The notes: generated from the sequence alone by a model not told the origin. A stretch of 64,000 nt of DNA from Domibacillus sp. DTU_2020_1001157_1_SI_ALB_TIR_016 (GCF_032341995.1 NZ_CP135438.1:1240001-1304000); one strand, 5' to 3'; shown: positions 1 to 9,450, counted from the stretch's first letter. Program-made: numbers and translations.

Positions 1-871
1 TTCCGGCATGTGACAGCATCCGTTCTTTCTGCTGCTCTAAATTTGGATAATTGATCATAGAAGCAAGCACAAAACCAATTAAAAACAATACGGGTACCGG
101 AAGAAGCCCCATCACTAAGATCACCATAACCGAAAGAACCAACAGCAGGTTTACCCACACTAATTTCGGGCGCTTAATATCTTCCTGCAGCGCATAGGCT
201 GCTGCTGCTTCTGAAAGAGAAGCCTGATTCTGTGCAGCAAGATCAATTTCAATGACTCCAATACGTTCACGCTCCTTTTTGCCTAGAAGAAAAGCAATGC
301 CGATCACACAAACCATGCCGCCAAACATCGTTGGAAGAAGTGGAATGAAAAAGTCTCCTGCATCAAGGCCTAACGATGTAATGGCTCTTGTGGCAGGACC
401 GCCCCATGGTGTCATGCCGCTCATAATGCTTAAAGAAAGCAGGGAAATCGTCGCCAGAACAAACGGCTTCATCCCTAAACGTTTATAAAGCGGAAACATA
501 GCGGAGATGGTAATCATATGAGTCGTTGTCCCATCACCATCGAGTGCAACCGTTAGTGCTAATACTGCGGTTCCAATTGCGATTTTAACCGGATCCCCTT
601 TTACGATCTTTAGCATTTTCTGAATAAGAGGATCAAACAAACCCGCATCAATTAAAACACCGAAAAACAGGATAGCGAACAGGAGCAGGGCGGCTGAAGG
701 CGCAACCGTTTTCAATCCCTCCATCATCATATCCCCAAGTTTGGAACCGAACCCGCCGATCACGGCAAAGAGGATAGGCACAATGGTAAGAGCCGCAACC
801 GGAGTTAAACGTTTAGCCATAATCAAATACGTAAACACAACCACCATGGATATACCAAGTAGTGTAAGAAT
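1..871 (-). CDS. CitMHS-family citrate/tricarboxylate-metal transporter, 3' part outside window
   Basis: Translation of the minus strand gives a hydrophobic protein of the CitMHS family (Bacillus CitM/CitH type), a proton-coupled membrane carrier for metal-complexed citrate or related tricarboxylates. Recognisable stretches are LTLLGISMVVVF, MAKRLTPVAAL, ALDGDGTTTHMITISAMFP and MSGMTPWGGPATRA. About 290 codons are present and the C-terminus runs off the window. The first ATG (845-847) lies inside the conserved N-terminus. A strong AGGAGGG ends about 7 nt before ATT at 869-871, so ATT is the likely start. The neighbouring LysR and PrpF-like genes suggest uptake of an aconitate- or tricarballylate-like acid. 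Family call firm, substrate not. Confidence 0.85.
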   Translation of the reverse strand, partial: MLTLLGISMVVVFTYLIMAKRLTPVAALTIVPILFAVIGGFGSKLGDMMMEGLKTVAPSAALLLFAILFFGVLIDAGLFDPLIQKMLKIVKGDPVKIAIGTAVLALTVALDGDGTTTHMITISAMFPLYKRLGMKPFVLATISLLSLSIMSGMTPWGGPATRAITSLGLDAGDFFIPLLPTMFGGMVCVIGIAFLLGKKERERIGVIEIDLAAQNQASLSEAAAAYALQEDIKRPKLVWVNLLLVLSVMVILVMGLLPVPVLFLIGFVLASMINYPNLEQQKERMLSHAG

Positions 872-1046
872 AAAAATCCCTCCTCGTAAAGTAATCGCTT
901 ACAAGTGTTAAAAGGCCGTGTAAGATATGCTCTGTATTCAGCGTAATACAAGGAAATAGATAAAGGAAATACATTATTTTTTTGTTTTTTGATAAAAATT
1001 ATTTATAATCTAAAACGCAGGAAGTGTTCCTGCGTTTCGAATACGA

Positions 1047-1910
1047 TTATATATTTTCTTTTTTGTTTAGAAAGTCGATAAAGGCTTTGACGGTAGAAAG
1101 CCTCAACGCATCCTGGCTGTACATAAGCCAGGTATTTCTTAAAACAGGCTCTCCGTTTTTAAAAGACAATCCATACGTGTGGAGGTTGTCTGAAGGCTGA
1201 AGGCAGATTTCCGGCAGGATCGAAACCCCAAGCCCCTGCTTGACCATTTCTTTACAGGTTTCCTGCCGATCGTTTTCCATCGTTACTCTAGGCGGATCCG
1301 GAAAGCGGTCATGCCACCAGCCATTCATTAAGTTTTTCAGGGAACTGTCCGTTTTATAATTGATAAAAGGAAGTTCAGGCAGGTCTTCCAAATCAACCTC
1401 TTCTTTTGAAATCAAACAAAGCCTCTCTTTATGCAGCAGTGTTTTGATGCCGTACCACTCATAGTTTCCGCGTAAAATGCCAAGCTGTACACTGGAGGAA
1501 TTTAAAAGGTGCATAATGTCCGTGCTCCATCCCGTGTTTACACTGAACTGAACATTTGGATACTGGGCGGAGAACTTTTTTAAAATCTTCGGCAGCTTAT
1601 ACTGGGCAAAATTGCTGGAAACGCCAAGGCGAAGGGTGCCTCTTACTTCATTTTGCATATTCAGCATGTAATCTTTTGTTTTTTGCAGTTTTTTGATCAT
1701 TTCTTCTGCGTAATCGGCTAAATAAATACCTTCGGATGTAAATTCAATGCCGCTTTTAATTTTAAAAAACAAGCTTGTGCCAAATTCTTTTTCTAGATTT
1801 TTTAAACGATAAGTGAGAGCGGGCTGTGAGATATATAAACGTTCAGCAGCCCGGCTGAAATTTTTCTCTTCATATAATACCCGAAGAGCCACCCAGTCTT
1901 TTTCATCCAT
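1047..1910 (-). CDS. LysR-family transcriptional regulator
   Basis: A 287-residue LysR-type regulator: N-terminal winged HTH at about residues 3-60 (FSRAAERLYISQPALTYRLKNLE), then a two-lobed substrate-binding domain that should sense a small organic acid. Length is typical. It lies upstream of the CitMHS transporter in the same orientation and diverges from the PrpF-like gene across about 120 bp of AT-rich DNA, the usual place for a LysR operator. It probably controls both neighbours in response to the transported tricarboxylate. The start ATG has GGAGG-like sequence upstream (GGCGGAAGGGA). No unusual features. Confidence 0.88.
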   Translation of the reverse strand: MDEKDWVALRVLYEEKNFSRAAERLYISQPALTYRLKNLEKEFGTSLFFKIKSGIEFTSEGIYLADYAEEMIKKLQKTKDYMLNMQNEVRGTLRLGVSSNFAQYKLPKILKKFSAQYPNVQFSVNTGWSTDIMHLLNSSSVQLGILRGNYEWYGIKTLLHKERLCLISKEEVDLEDLPELPFINYKTDSSLKNLMNGWWHDRFPDPPRVTMENDRQETCKEMVKQGLGVSILPEICLQPSDNLHTYGLSFKNGEPVLRNTWLMYSQDALRLSTVKAFIDFLNKKENI

Positions 1911-2034
1911 TCCCTTCCGCCTCCATTTTTAGTTATAATTTTTTTTTTGCTTTTACCGAAAAAAATATGTATTTCATTTATCAGTATCTTTATCATACTA
2001 TACACTTATCGAATGTGAAAAGGTGGTAATGACG

Positions 2035-3162
2035 ATGAAAGTGCCTGTAGTGATCATGAGAGGCGGTACAAGCAAGGGTGTTTTTCTGAATCATCAGCAC
2101 ATGCCGACAAACCCGGCGCTTTGGGAAGAATTCCTGCTTGATGTGATGGGAAGCCCGGACCAGCGCCAGATTGATGGATTAGGCGGCGCTAACTCTTTAA
2201 CAAGCAAAGCAGCTATTATTAAAAAATCAGATTCTCCAGCGTTTGATGTGGAGTATACATTTGCACAGGTCAGTATTGATCATCAAATGGTGGATTTCAA
2301 AGGCAACTGTGGAAACATTTCATCGGCTGTTGGACCGTATGCGATCGAGCAGGGCATGGTTCCAATAAAAGAGCCGGTTACAAAGGTTCGGATTTATAAT
2401 ACAAACACGAAAAAATTAATCATTGCTGAAGTAGAAGTAGAAAACGGACAGGTAAAAGCAGAAGGAAATTGTTTCATTCCTGGTGTGCCTGGTACAGGGT
2501 CTCCGATTTACTTATCGTTTACGCAGGCAGAAGGCGCCGTAACAGGAAAGCTGTTTCCAACAGGGAAGCGGGTGGATATGATCCGGACAGCGGACCGCCT
2601 GATTCCAGTTTCCATTGTTGATGTGGCCAATCCGCTTGTTTTTGTTAGAGCGAAAGACGTTGGACTAAACGGAACAGAGCTGCCTGCGGAGTACACCCCT
2701 GAAAAGCTAAAAGAGCTGGAAGAGATCCGTTCCATCGCAGCTGAGATGTGCGGGTTTGCAGATCGAAAAGAAGCGACTTTGAAGTCTCCAGCTGTCCCGA
2801 AAATGACGATCGTGGCTTCACCTGCGGATTATACAGACCGTACAGGGATGCAAAGACAGTCAGCGGACATGGATATTGTAATCCGGATGATGTCCATGCA
2901 AAAGCCGCATCAGGCGCTCGCCATTACGGGTGCGATTTGTACAACAGCCGCTGCCTTTCTTGAGGACACTATTCTGTCAGACTTGATAGATATTAAACAG
3001 GAAGTATTCCGGCTGGCTCATCCAGCTGGGATTATGGAAACGAAAGTAGATTTTGTTGCGGGCCATATCAGTGCGATCAAAGTAGTCCGCACAGCAAGAA
3101 CGATTTTAGAAGGCAACGTGTTTACAAAAAAGAACTATGCACTTTCCCATCAGCTGGCGTAA
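2035..3162 (+). CDS. PrpF-family protein (aconitate-type cis-trans isomerase / tautomerase)
   Basis: A 375-residue protein of the PrpF family (DUF453), which has a diaminopimelate-epimerase fold and isomerises or tautomerises unsaturated tricarboxylates such as 2-methylaconitate, aconitate or 4-oxalomesaconate. The N-terminal signature VPVVIMRGGTSKGVF and the segments IDGLGGANSLTSKAAI and DFKGNCGNISSAVGPYAI are typical. GTG and ATG codons lie slightly upstream, but AAAGGTGG at 2019-2026 is best spaced to the ATG at 2035, which also gives the family-like N-terminus. There are no prp methylcitrate genes nearby, so propionate catabolism is unlikely. With the adjacent CitMHS carrier, a tricarboxylate isomerase is the better guess. 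Confidence 0.85.
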   Translation: MKVPVVIMRGGTSKGVFLNHQHMPTNPALWEEFLLDVMGSPDQRQIDGLGGANSLTSKAAIIKKSDSPAFDVEYTFAQVSIDHQMVDFKGNCGNISSAVGPYAIEQGMVPIKEPVTKVRIYNTNTKKLIIAEVEVENGQVKAEGNCFIPGVPGTGSPIYLSFTQAEGAVTGKLFPTGKRVDMIRTADRLIPVSIVDVANPLVFVRAKDVGLNGTELPAEYTPEKLKELEEIRSIAAEMCGFADRKEATLKSPAVPKMTIVASPADYTDRTGMQRQSADMDIVIRMMSMQKPHQALAITGAICTTAAAFLEDTILSDLIDIKQEVFRLAHPAGIMETKVDFVAGHISAIKVVRTARTILEGNVFTKKNYALSHQLA

Positions 3163-3253
3163 CTTTAGTTTAAAGCCTTTGTAAATGATAAAAAACAGTA
3201 AGTAGGAAGAAAGCTGGTTGATTCCTAACTAAACATTCAGGAGGAATACGTCA

Positions 3254-3403
3254 ATGTGGGTGATTACGCTTTATTCTAAAGAAGCAATTAAAATGTTTGA
3301 ATTTAATACGGAAGAAGAGGCAGTAGAAGCTTATAAAAACATGACCGGCCACGCATTTTTATCACATGTTATTTATTACAATGATCCATGCTTTGCGTCG
3401 TAA
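3254..3403 (+). CDS. small conserved-looking hypothetical protein
   Basis: A 49-codon ORF (begins MWVITLYSK, ends YYNDPCFAS) preceded by CAGGAGG with about 9 nt spacing. The composition is protein-like (KMFEFNTEEEAVEAYKNM, an amphipathic helix). I recall similar short Bacillus proteins of unknown function but can assign no role. It sits about 90 bp after the PrpF-like gene and before the HPr-like gene in the same orientation. Confidence 0.55.
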   Translation: MWVITLYSKEAIKMFEFNTEEEAVEAYKNMTGHAFLSHVIYYNDPCFAS

Positions 3404-3521
3404 AACGGGAAGGGTTCCAGGGTATAAGGGGCAGTGCTTTGTCTGTGGACTCAGAAAGAATTTGAGTGGAGCAACGACTAGCTGCACACTTGATTAAATA
3501 AAGACAGGAGCATCCGTGCAT

Positions 3522-3770
3522 ATGAACTTAGACAAATCTCTGGCAAAAGCGGTAGTTGAAATTAACCAAACTGCCAATACATTTCGGTCAAGTATTGTGA
3601 TTTGTACAGATGATAAGCATATAGATGCCAAAAGTATCCTTGGCTTAACTTACAGTGTGCTGAGTTCTAAAACCTTCAATTTGGAAATACATGGACCGGA
3701 TGAAGAAAAAGCCAAAATAGCCATGATGCGTGTGTTTATGAGAAATGGTCTTCCTGCTGAAATTTTATAG
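3522..3770 (+). CDS. HPr/Crh-like protein lacking the active-site histidine
   Basis: An 82-residue protein with the HPr/Crh fold pattern. The segment around the regulatory serine is preserved (DAKSILGL, like NAKSIMGL in Crh), and the C-terminal GPDEEKAKIAMM helix aligns with Crh. The phosphocarrier site GxHARP near residue 15 is replaced by KAVVEINQ, so it cannot accept phosphate from enzyme I. It could still be a serine-phosphorylated regulatory partner, as Crh is. A GTG at 3516 is an alternative start; the AGGAG is 5 nt from GTG and 11 nt from ATG, so the start is undecided. A strong hairpin follows. Confidence 0.6.
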   Translation: MNLDKSLAKAVVEINQTANTFRSSIVICTDDKHIDAKSILGLTYSVLSSKTFNLEIHGPDEEKAKIAMMRVFMRNGLPAEIL

Positions 3771-3819
3771 GAGAGTAAGCAATACAAAGAAAAAGGTACT
3801 TTCTTCAAAAACAAAAAAG

Positions 3820-3871
3820 CAAAAAACAACCATCCGGGTCTCCTGCTAGAAGATGCGGATGGTTGTTTTGC
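3820..3871. terminator. bidirectional intrinsic terminator
   Basis: Inverted repeat with arms CAAAACAACCATCCG-like at 3820-3836 and CGGATGGTTGTTTTGC at 3856-3871. The A-rich left flank and T-rich right flank suit termination from both sides. It lies between the HPr-like gene (+) and the convergent MFS gene (-). Confidence 0.85.
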
Positions 3872-3875
3872 GTAA

Positions 3876-5075
3876 TCAAGATTCTACTGGCTGCCTGCTG
3901 GGCATATAAAGAGATTTATCCTCTACTTTGTGCGTTACGATCGCAATCACTGTACCGAATAAGATCATTCCGGCCGCAATCAGTGTAATCCACGTATAGC
4001 TTAGGCCGCTGTTTAAGAAAATCGTCCCAAGTGTGGCGCCAATGCAGTTAGCGAGGTTAAACACGAAGGCCGCAATGGTTCCTGAAAGGGAAGGGGCTTC
4101 CCGGCCGGCGATAATGATTTTTGAATTTAAAAGCGGTGTTGTACCGAACGTTCCTGCGCCAAACAAAAAGCACATGGCGAAAGCAAGCACGTAATACGGA
4201 ATCAGGAATGTAAACAGCGCTAAAACGGCCGCTAAAATCACGAGCGCTAAAATAAGCCGCTCCGTTAAACGGACTGCTGGAATTCTGCCGGAAACAAAGT
4301 TGCCGATTACGGCACCTAATCCAAAGAAAAAGAACCCAATCGTAATGCTGTTAACGCCAAATCCGGATAGTTCTCTTAGCATTGGTTCCAGGAACGTATA
4401 GGCTGTAAACACACCAGAAAAGCCAAATACAATAATAGCGAGAACAAGCAGTACATTTTTGTTATTAAAAATTTTCAGCTCTTCCTTCAGTTTTGGCACG
4501 ACCACATGCTTCTGGTTCGGTGTGGTGAGCATAATGCCAAGCAGTGACACTACACCAAGCAGCGTAATAAACCAGAACACATAGCGCCATTCAAAAATGC
4601 CGCCGATATATGAGCCGGCCGGAACACCGAGCATAATCGCAATGGTCAGACCGCCTTGTACCGCTGCAATCGCACTCGGCTGTTTTTCCGGTTCGGAAAT
4701 GTAAAAAGCCACCGACATGCAAAGACCGAAAAACGGTGCGTGCATCGAGGCAGATAGAAGCCGGGAGGCGAGCAGTACCTCAAATGTTGGGGCAGTAGCC
4801 GCAATGATATTGCTGATTACAAAGATGGCCATCATGCCTATCAATAAAGGTTTTGGGGTCATTTTAATGGTCATGATTCTGACAAGAGGCCCAAAGATGG
4901 CCACGCTGATCGCATACACACTTAACAGCAGCCCGGTCGTGGCTACTTCTACGTGTAAATCTTTTGCAAATTGAGTGAGCAGTCCGGTGACTACATATTC
5001 CGTCATGCCGATCGCAAAAGTTCCGATCATAAAAACCAATAAAACCACCGTTCTAGAATGCTGTAAACGGGTCAT
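3876..5075 (-). CDS. MFS transporter, AraJ/YdhP-like drug or sugar efflux family
   Basis: A 399-residue major facilitator protein with about 12 predicted hydrophobic segments. The N-terminus (FAIGMTEYVVTGLL) and the following LLLSVYAISVAIFGPLVRIM are typical of the bacterial AraJ/CmlA-like proton-coupled exporters (YdhP, PbuE relatives). The second motif, LLASRLLSASMHAPFFG, marks the second helix pair. The substrate cannot be read from sequence. It is a monocistronic unit sharing a bidirectional terminator with the convergent HPr-like gene. Confidence 0.85.
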   Translation of the reverse strand: MTRLQHSRTVVLLVFMIGTFAIGMTEYVVTGLLTQFAKDLHVEVATTGLLLSVYAISVAIFGPLVRIMTIKMTPKPLLIGMMAIFVISNIIAATAPTFEVLLASRLLSASMHAPFFGLCMSVAFYISEPEKQPSAIAAVQGGLTIAIMLGVPAGSYIGGIFEWRYVFWFITLLGVVSLLGIMLTTPNQKHVVVPKLKEELKIFNNKNVLLVLAIIVFGFSGVFTAYTFLEPMLRELSGFGVNSITIGFFFFGLGAVIGNFVSGRIPAVRLTERLILALVILAAVLALFTFLIPYYVLAFAMCFLFGAGTFGTTPLLNSKIIIAGREAPSLSGTIAAFVFNLANCIGATLGTIFLNSGLSYTWITLIAAGMILFGTVIAIVTHKVEDKSLYMPSRQPVES

Positions 5076-5294
5076 CGATTCACCCTTTCTTTTAGCTTGA
5101 AAAAACTATACTAAATCATTTTTAAAAAAGCTTCTACACGATTTGCATAAAGAAGCAAAAAGCGGTGCTTTTAAGAAAAATTGATAATGGAAGTTAAATT
5201 TTTATCGAGCAGAACGTCTTCCTGCAACATTTTTTATTCAATCAAGTATATACTTTTATTTCCCTGCATAGAGGGAAAAGCTTAAACAAAGAGA

Positions 5295-5324
5295 AAGCGG
5301 CTGTCTAGAAACAGACAGCCGCTT
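5295..5324. terminator. strong hairpin, possible terminator
   Basis: AAGCGGCTGTCT and AGACAGCCGCTT form a perfect 12-bp stem with a 6-nt loop, followed on + by ATTTTTATCC. No + gene ends just before it. On the minus strand it lies about 115 bp beyond the DUF421 stop, with a poor T-run, so its partner gene is unclear. Confidence 0.55.
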
Positions 5325-5440
5325 ATTTTTATCCTGTTAAGCCATCGACTAACACTCGCCAGACGTGAAGGAAAAGGTCTTAAAAGCGAACTTCCATATC
5401 CTCTAAACGTATGTTAAAAAAGTGTTTTGTTTGTCCAATA

Positions 5441-6127
5441 CTACCTAGAGCGGGAATAGGTTTGAATATAAAAGCCATTTGTTTCTGACCATTCTCCATA
5501 AAAGATATCTTTAATTCTGTCATAGTTTTCTTTCTTTAATTCACGAAGAAGCCATTCTTTTGTTTTACCGATCGATTGAAGTTCTTTCACTTTAATTTCT
5601 CCTTCTTCAATCACTAACGTAGAAGGAGCATCGTCTTCAGGGATAAGGCCAAGGATATCGGGAGTGACACTGTCGGATTTTGTATGTAATTTTACACTGA
5701 TGTCTCCGCCAGGCTCCAGATAAAGATCACGTACTTCTCGCAGTGTGAAAACGCCTTGTTTTCGAAGCATGGTTCGCAGCTGTTCTAAATCCAGATGATT
5801 CTTTTTGAGTTGCTTATGATCGAGCTTACCATTCCGGATAATAAGAGAAGGTTTCCCTTTGAGCAGTTCTTTCACGCCATCTTTTTTCTGCCCTAATACT
5901 TCGATGGCATAGATCGACACTCCCCATACAGCAACTGCAAAAAGAATCTGCCATATGGACACCTGCTCATCATAAATACCCTCTTCTAAAATACCGCCAA
6001 GGACAAGGGCATATACAAAATCAAGAGGTGTCACCTGAGACATCTCTTTTTTTCCGAGGAGCCGGGTTACGACAATTAAGCCAATCAGCCCGATAACAAT
6101 TTTAAGAGCTATTTCTACATAGATCAT
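5441..6127 (-). CDS. DUF421 membrane protein (YetF/YrbG-like)
   Basis: A 228-residue protein with three N-terminal membrane segments (about residues 5-20, 35-50, 60-78) and a soluble C-terminal domain containing KGKPSLIIRNGKLDHKQLKK and LRTMLRKQGV. This is the pattern of the DUF421/YetF family common in spore formers; some members are linked to spore germination or stress, but the biochemical role is unknown. Length matches the family. The start ATG is preceded by GGGTGAGGTGATAAG. It appears monocistronic and diverges from the CorA gene. Confidence 0.85.
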   Translation of the reverse strand: MIYVEIALKIVIGLIGLIVVTRLLGKKEMSQVTPLDFVYALVLGGILEEGIYDEQVSIWQILFAVAVWGVSIYAIEVLGQKKDGVKELLKGKPSLIIRNGKLDHKQLKKNHLDLEQLRTMLRKQGVFTLREVRDLYLEPGGDISVKLHTKSDSVTPDILGLIPEDDAPSTLVIEEGEIKVKELQSIGKTKEWLLRELKKENYDRIKDIFYGEWSETNGFYIQTYSRSR

Positions 6128-6519
6128 CTTATCACCTCACCCTTTTTTTCTTACTCTCCCGTTTAACAGGCACTTAAACCTCTAATTGTCAAAAAATTAT
6201 TGGTGGATGGGTTAATCTTTAAAAATCTTGTTTAGTCAAAGGGAAAGAATGATTCATAAACCCTCGTTTTTTGACAAAGGATTAAGGGTATTTTAAAAGA
6301 TACGAGGGGAAAACCAAATAAGAATGGCATTCTTTACTTTAACAACTTCTCATGGACCTGTAATATCTTTGCCGCATAATGTTCAGCTTTTAAAAACGAT
6401 TAAGCTGGTTTAACAAGGCAGGAAATTTTCACATAAAAGGTGACAGTCATCAGCATGAAAGCGAGGAGGCGAAAGAAATAAAACGAACAGAAATTTTTCT
6501 CTAGGAGGCACAAATTAAA
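6128..6519. other. intergenic region between DUF421 and CorA genes
   Basis: About 390 bp, AT-rich. It contains an inverted repeat CCCTCGT (6261-6267) / ACGAGGG (6302-6308) enclosing TTGACA with a weak -10 17 nt later. It also holds a possible 8-codon basic leader peptide (MKARRRKK, start 6454) with AAGGTGA upstream, about 40 bp before the CorA start. I see no recognisable Mg2+ riboswitch. Confidence 0.35.
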
Positions 6520-7461
6520 ATGAAACACACATTTCATTCTTCACAGTGGAAATGGTACGAATTAAATCTGGATGATGGAAATATAGAAGAAAAGGTTCCT
6601 AATATGGACACTATATGTAAGGAATGGCTGAAAAATCTCTCGAAAGATCAAACAAACGCTATCGATATGGATACGGGCACAGAAGGCAAAGAAGCTTTCT
6701 GGGGATCTCTCGTGTATATGCAGAGCGCCAAGGAAGAAGAGGATAAATCGGTTTTTCACTTTTATTTAACGAGGGAACAGCTGATCACGGCTCATATTGA
6801 TTTTCTTAAGCTGGACCATGTGAACGTTAAAGCAATGAGGGAAAAAATGCATGAAGCTCAAAATCCCATTGAAGGGTTTCTTATTTTGGTCAGCCATATT
6901 ACTTCTCATTTTTTAAAGAAAATAGATGCTTTTGAATTAGAGCTTCATGATTTATTTTGGAAAATAAAAAAACGGAATAATATCAAAATACTGGACCGGG
7001 TTGCCCGTGCGGATCAAGAGCTGCTCATCTGGAAAAATCTCATTGTTCCGGCCGTGGAAATCCGTATGGCTTTAAAAGAAGCGTTTGGAGAAGATGTGAC
7101 AGAAGGGAAACAATATAGACTGGCCAAAAATCGGCTTGAACGGGCGATGTTTCTCGTAAGGGCGTACGAAGAAGAAATTGATTCTCTGCTTGACTTTGAA
7201 AATCTTGTTTCTGCTCACCGGGGCAACGAAATTACAAAAACATTGACCGTTATTACGACCTTGTTTGCTCCGGCCACAGTACTTGGAGCGGTGTGGGGAA
7301 TGAATTTTAAACATATGCCTGAGCTTGAATGGAAGCTGGGCTACCTGCTCGCAGGCGGCTTGATGATTATCAGTACGCTGGCGATCTATTTTTACTTAAG
7401 AAGAAAGGGCTGGATGGGCGACATTTTAAGTACGAAAAGCAAAAAATCCTTTTTCCAATAA
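6520..7461 (+). CDS. CorA-family divalent cation transporter
   Basis: A 313-residue CorA-type magnesium/divalent metal channel. It has a large N-terminal cytoplasmic alpha/beta funnel domain, a long stalk helix (HRGNEITKTLTVITTLFAPATVLGAVWGMNF) and two C-terminal membrane helices. The essential loop signature appears as WGMNFKHMPEL, so the GMN motif is intact. Near the C-terminus YFYLRRKGWMG follows the second membrane helix. The start has CTAGGAGGC upstream. Substrate could be Mg2+, Co2+ or Ni2+. It is single-gene and ends in a hairpin terminator. Confidence 0.9.
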   Translation: MKHTFHSSQWKWYELNLDDGNIEEKVPNMDTICKEWLKNLSKDQTNAIDMDTGTEGKEAFWGSLVYMQSAKEEEDKSVFHFYLTREQLITAHIDFLKLDHVNVKAMREKMHEAQNPIEGFLILVSHITSHFLKKIDAFELELHDLFWKIKKRNNIKILDRVARADQELLIWKNLIVPAVEIRMALKEAFGEDVTEGKQYRLAKNRLERAMFLVRAYEEEIDSLLDFENLVSAHRGNEITKTLTVITTLFAPATVLGAVWGMNFKHMPELEWKLGYLLAGGLMIISTLAIYFYLRRKGWMGDILSTKSKKSFFQ

Positions 7462-7540
7462 TGCCTGCTATTATAGAAAGTATAAAACCTTCTCATCCTT
7501 CGAGTATGCTTCTCTTCACGTAAAAAACTCATCAAGATTC

Positions 7541-7590
7541 AGCTTGCAGGCACGATCTTTATAAAGAGGACAAAGTCTGCAAGCTTTTTG
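7541..7590 (+). terminator. intrinsic terminator after CorA gene
   Basis: AGCTTGCAG (7541-7549) pairs with CTGCAAGCT (7577-7585), followed by TTTTTG. The rest of 7462-7797 shows no further gene. Confidence 0.8.
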
Positions 7591-7797
7591 TATAATAGAG
7601 TTAGACCATTCTTGTAAACATTTTTGGGCTGCCTAATAACTGAATTCCCATTTTCCTCATCTCTAATGACTAGAGCTTTTTTTGAAATCGCTTTAAATAT
7701 AAAAAGCAGTGCAAAATTGAGAAACGGAAGTAAGCAGCAATCACATTGCTAGATACTCATTGAAATTATCAAATGTTTGAACAGGAGAGCTGCTTTC

Positions 7798-9162
7798 ATG
7801 AATTACAAAAAAATATTGGTTCTTGCACTTCCATCAATTGCTTCTTTCGCGGCCATGACCGCGACCGGTACGATCAATTTAATTATGGTTGGAAACCTGG
7901 GTGCCTTAGCCATCGCGATTGTTGGTGTCTCTAATATTATTATGTACAATGTATGGGCATTGTTTTCCGGGATTGGCCATACTGTGAATTATCTTGTAGC
8001 CCAGCACTATGGGTCCAATAACATGAAGCGAGGCGTCAAGCAGACAGCAATTGCTCTTTATTTATGTGTGATCGCCAACATACTCGTTATTCTCACTGGT
8101 TTGTTTGCCTCAGAAGCCATTTTATCCTTAATGGGTTCTTCAAAGGATCTGATCAGGGAAGGAACCGGCTATTTAACGATCCGTTTTCTGGCGATGACCG
8201 CAACAGTGTTTACTTTTGTGCTGCACGGCTTTTTCCGGGGGATCGGCGATACAAAAACACCCATGATTACATCCCTCATTGGGAACGGCATCATGGTGTT
8301 TTTTACGTACGCGTTAACTTATGGAAATGCAGGGTTTCCTGAAATAGGCTTGATCGGGGCTGCGTGGGCTGTATTAATCGGAGAATGTACAATTTTTCTT
8401 CTTTCTGCCTACGTTTATTTTATTGTCCTGCATAAACGCTATCGAACACGCTCAAAAGCGAAGCTGGACCGTACGGATTCTATGTTAATTGCCTCGGAAA
8501 GCGGAAAATTAGGGGCAGAGGAATTTTCAAAAAGTATGGCGATGTTTGTTTTTACGATTTTTGTGACACAGCTGGGAACTAATGCGCTGGCATCTAATGA
8601 AGTAGCTTTAAGTGTCATGAGCTTTGGGTTCATGCCGGCTTTTGCTTTTGGTACGACGGCCACCATTTTAGTCGGCCAGGATATTGGGCGCGGAAACCCA
8701 TTATCGGCAAGGAGGATGGGGACAGAGACGGCTATTATCGGCAGTATATTTATTTTGGTTCTGGGGCTTTTTGAATTTATATTTGCGGATTCCATTATTG
8801 GGATGTATACAAACGACCCGGATGTACACAGGCTCGCCGTGCAGTTGATTCAAATTTCTGCTTTCCTCCAGTTATTTGATGCGTGGTTTAACTTTTACGC
8901 AGGCGGCCTGCGGGGTATCGGCGACACAACGTTTTTGCTGAAAATTTCGCTCGTCTTGTCCTGGCTGTTTTTTGTGCCGCTGGCGTATATATGTACAAAC
9001 CTTCTTCACTGGGAAAGTATCGGTGCCTGGCTGGCGCTTTATGGATTCACTACAGTTATCGGCATTGCCGTTTTGATCCGCTTTTATCGGGTGGACTGGC
9101 TGGCCGTTGAAATGAAGTCAGGACACATGCAGGAGCATTCAGCGGGCCATGCAAAAGAATAA
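7798..9162 (+). CDS. MATE-family efflux transporter
   Basis: A 454-residue membrane protein with about 12 helices and the two-fold MATE pattern. Each half carries the signature GFFRGIGDTKTPM / GGLRGIGDTTFLLK. MATE proteins exchange Na+ or H+ for cationic drugs and metabolites at the cytoplasmic membrane. A TTG seven codons upstream is in frame but overlaps the AGGAGAG ribosome binding site (7783-7789), so ATG 7798 is chosen. The C-terminus is hydrophilic with several His. Nothing links it to its neighbours; it ends in a terminator and is followed by the rRNA promoters. Confidence 0.88.
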   Translation: MNYKKILVLALPSIASFAAMTATGTINLIMVGNLGALAIAIVGVSNIIMYNVWALFSGIGHTVNYLVAQHYGSNNMKRGVKQTAIALYLCVIANILVILTGLFASEAILSLMGSSKDLIREGTGYLTIRFLAMTATVFTFVLHGFFRGIGDTKTPMITSLIGNGIMVFFTYALTYGNAGFPEIGLIGAAWAVLIGECTIFLLSAYVYFIVLHKRYRTRSKAKLDRTDSMLIASESGKLGAEEFSKSMAMFVFTIFVTQLGTNALASNEVALSVMSFGFMPAFAFGTTATILVGQDIGRGNPLSARRMGTETAIIGSIFILVLGLFEFIFADSIIGMYTNDPDVHRLAVQLIQISAFLQLFDAWFNFYAGGLRGIGDTTFLLKISLVLSWLFFVPLAYICTNLLHWESIGAWLALYGFTTVIGIAVLIRFYRVDWLAVEMKSGHMQEHSAGHAKE

Positions 9163-9249
9163 TGAAGAAAAAGGTTTTTCATCACGCATGAAAATTGGTA
9201 TATAAATGAGCGAAGTTGTTTGGAATATCATCAATCATAAAAGGATGGG

Positions 9250-9290
9250 AGGCGCTGCTTCTTCTTAAAGAAGAAATAGCGCCTTTTTCT
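9250..9290 (+). terminator. intrinsic terminator after MATE gene
   Basis: GGCGCT-GCTTCTTC pairs with GAAGAAAT-AGCGCC (arms about 9251-9266 and 9269-9283), followed by TTTTTCTG. Confidence 0.8.
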
Positions 9291-9450
9291 GTTTATGTAC
9301 AATGAAAGAAGTGCATCATCTTTATAAGGTTCCTGTCCATCATTTTTAAGTACTGCATGCTGAATTAGAATGCCACCAATCCGCAAGGTTATCCTGGATG
9401 CTTACAGGTGTAAAAATCCAGTTCAAGAAGCAAAAAAAATAAAAATAGCG

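Noticed and set aside
6128..6519. Mg2+ riboswitch (M-box) before the CorA gene
   Set aside because: The conserved M-box core sequences and folds are not visible.
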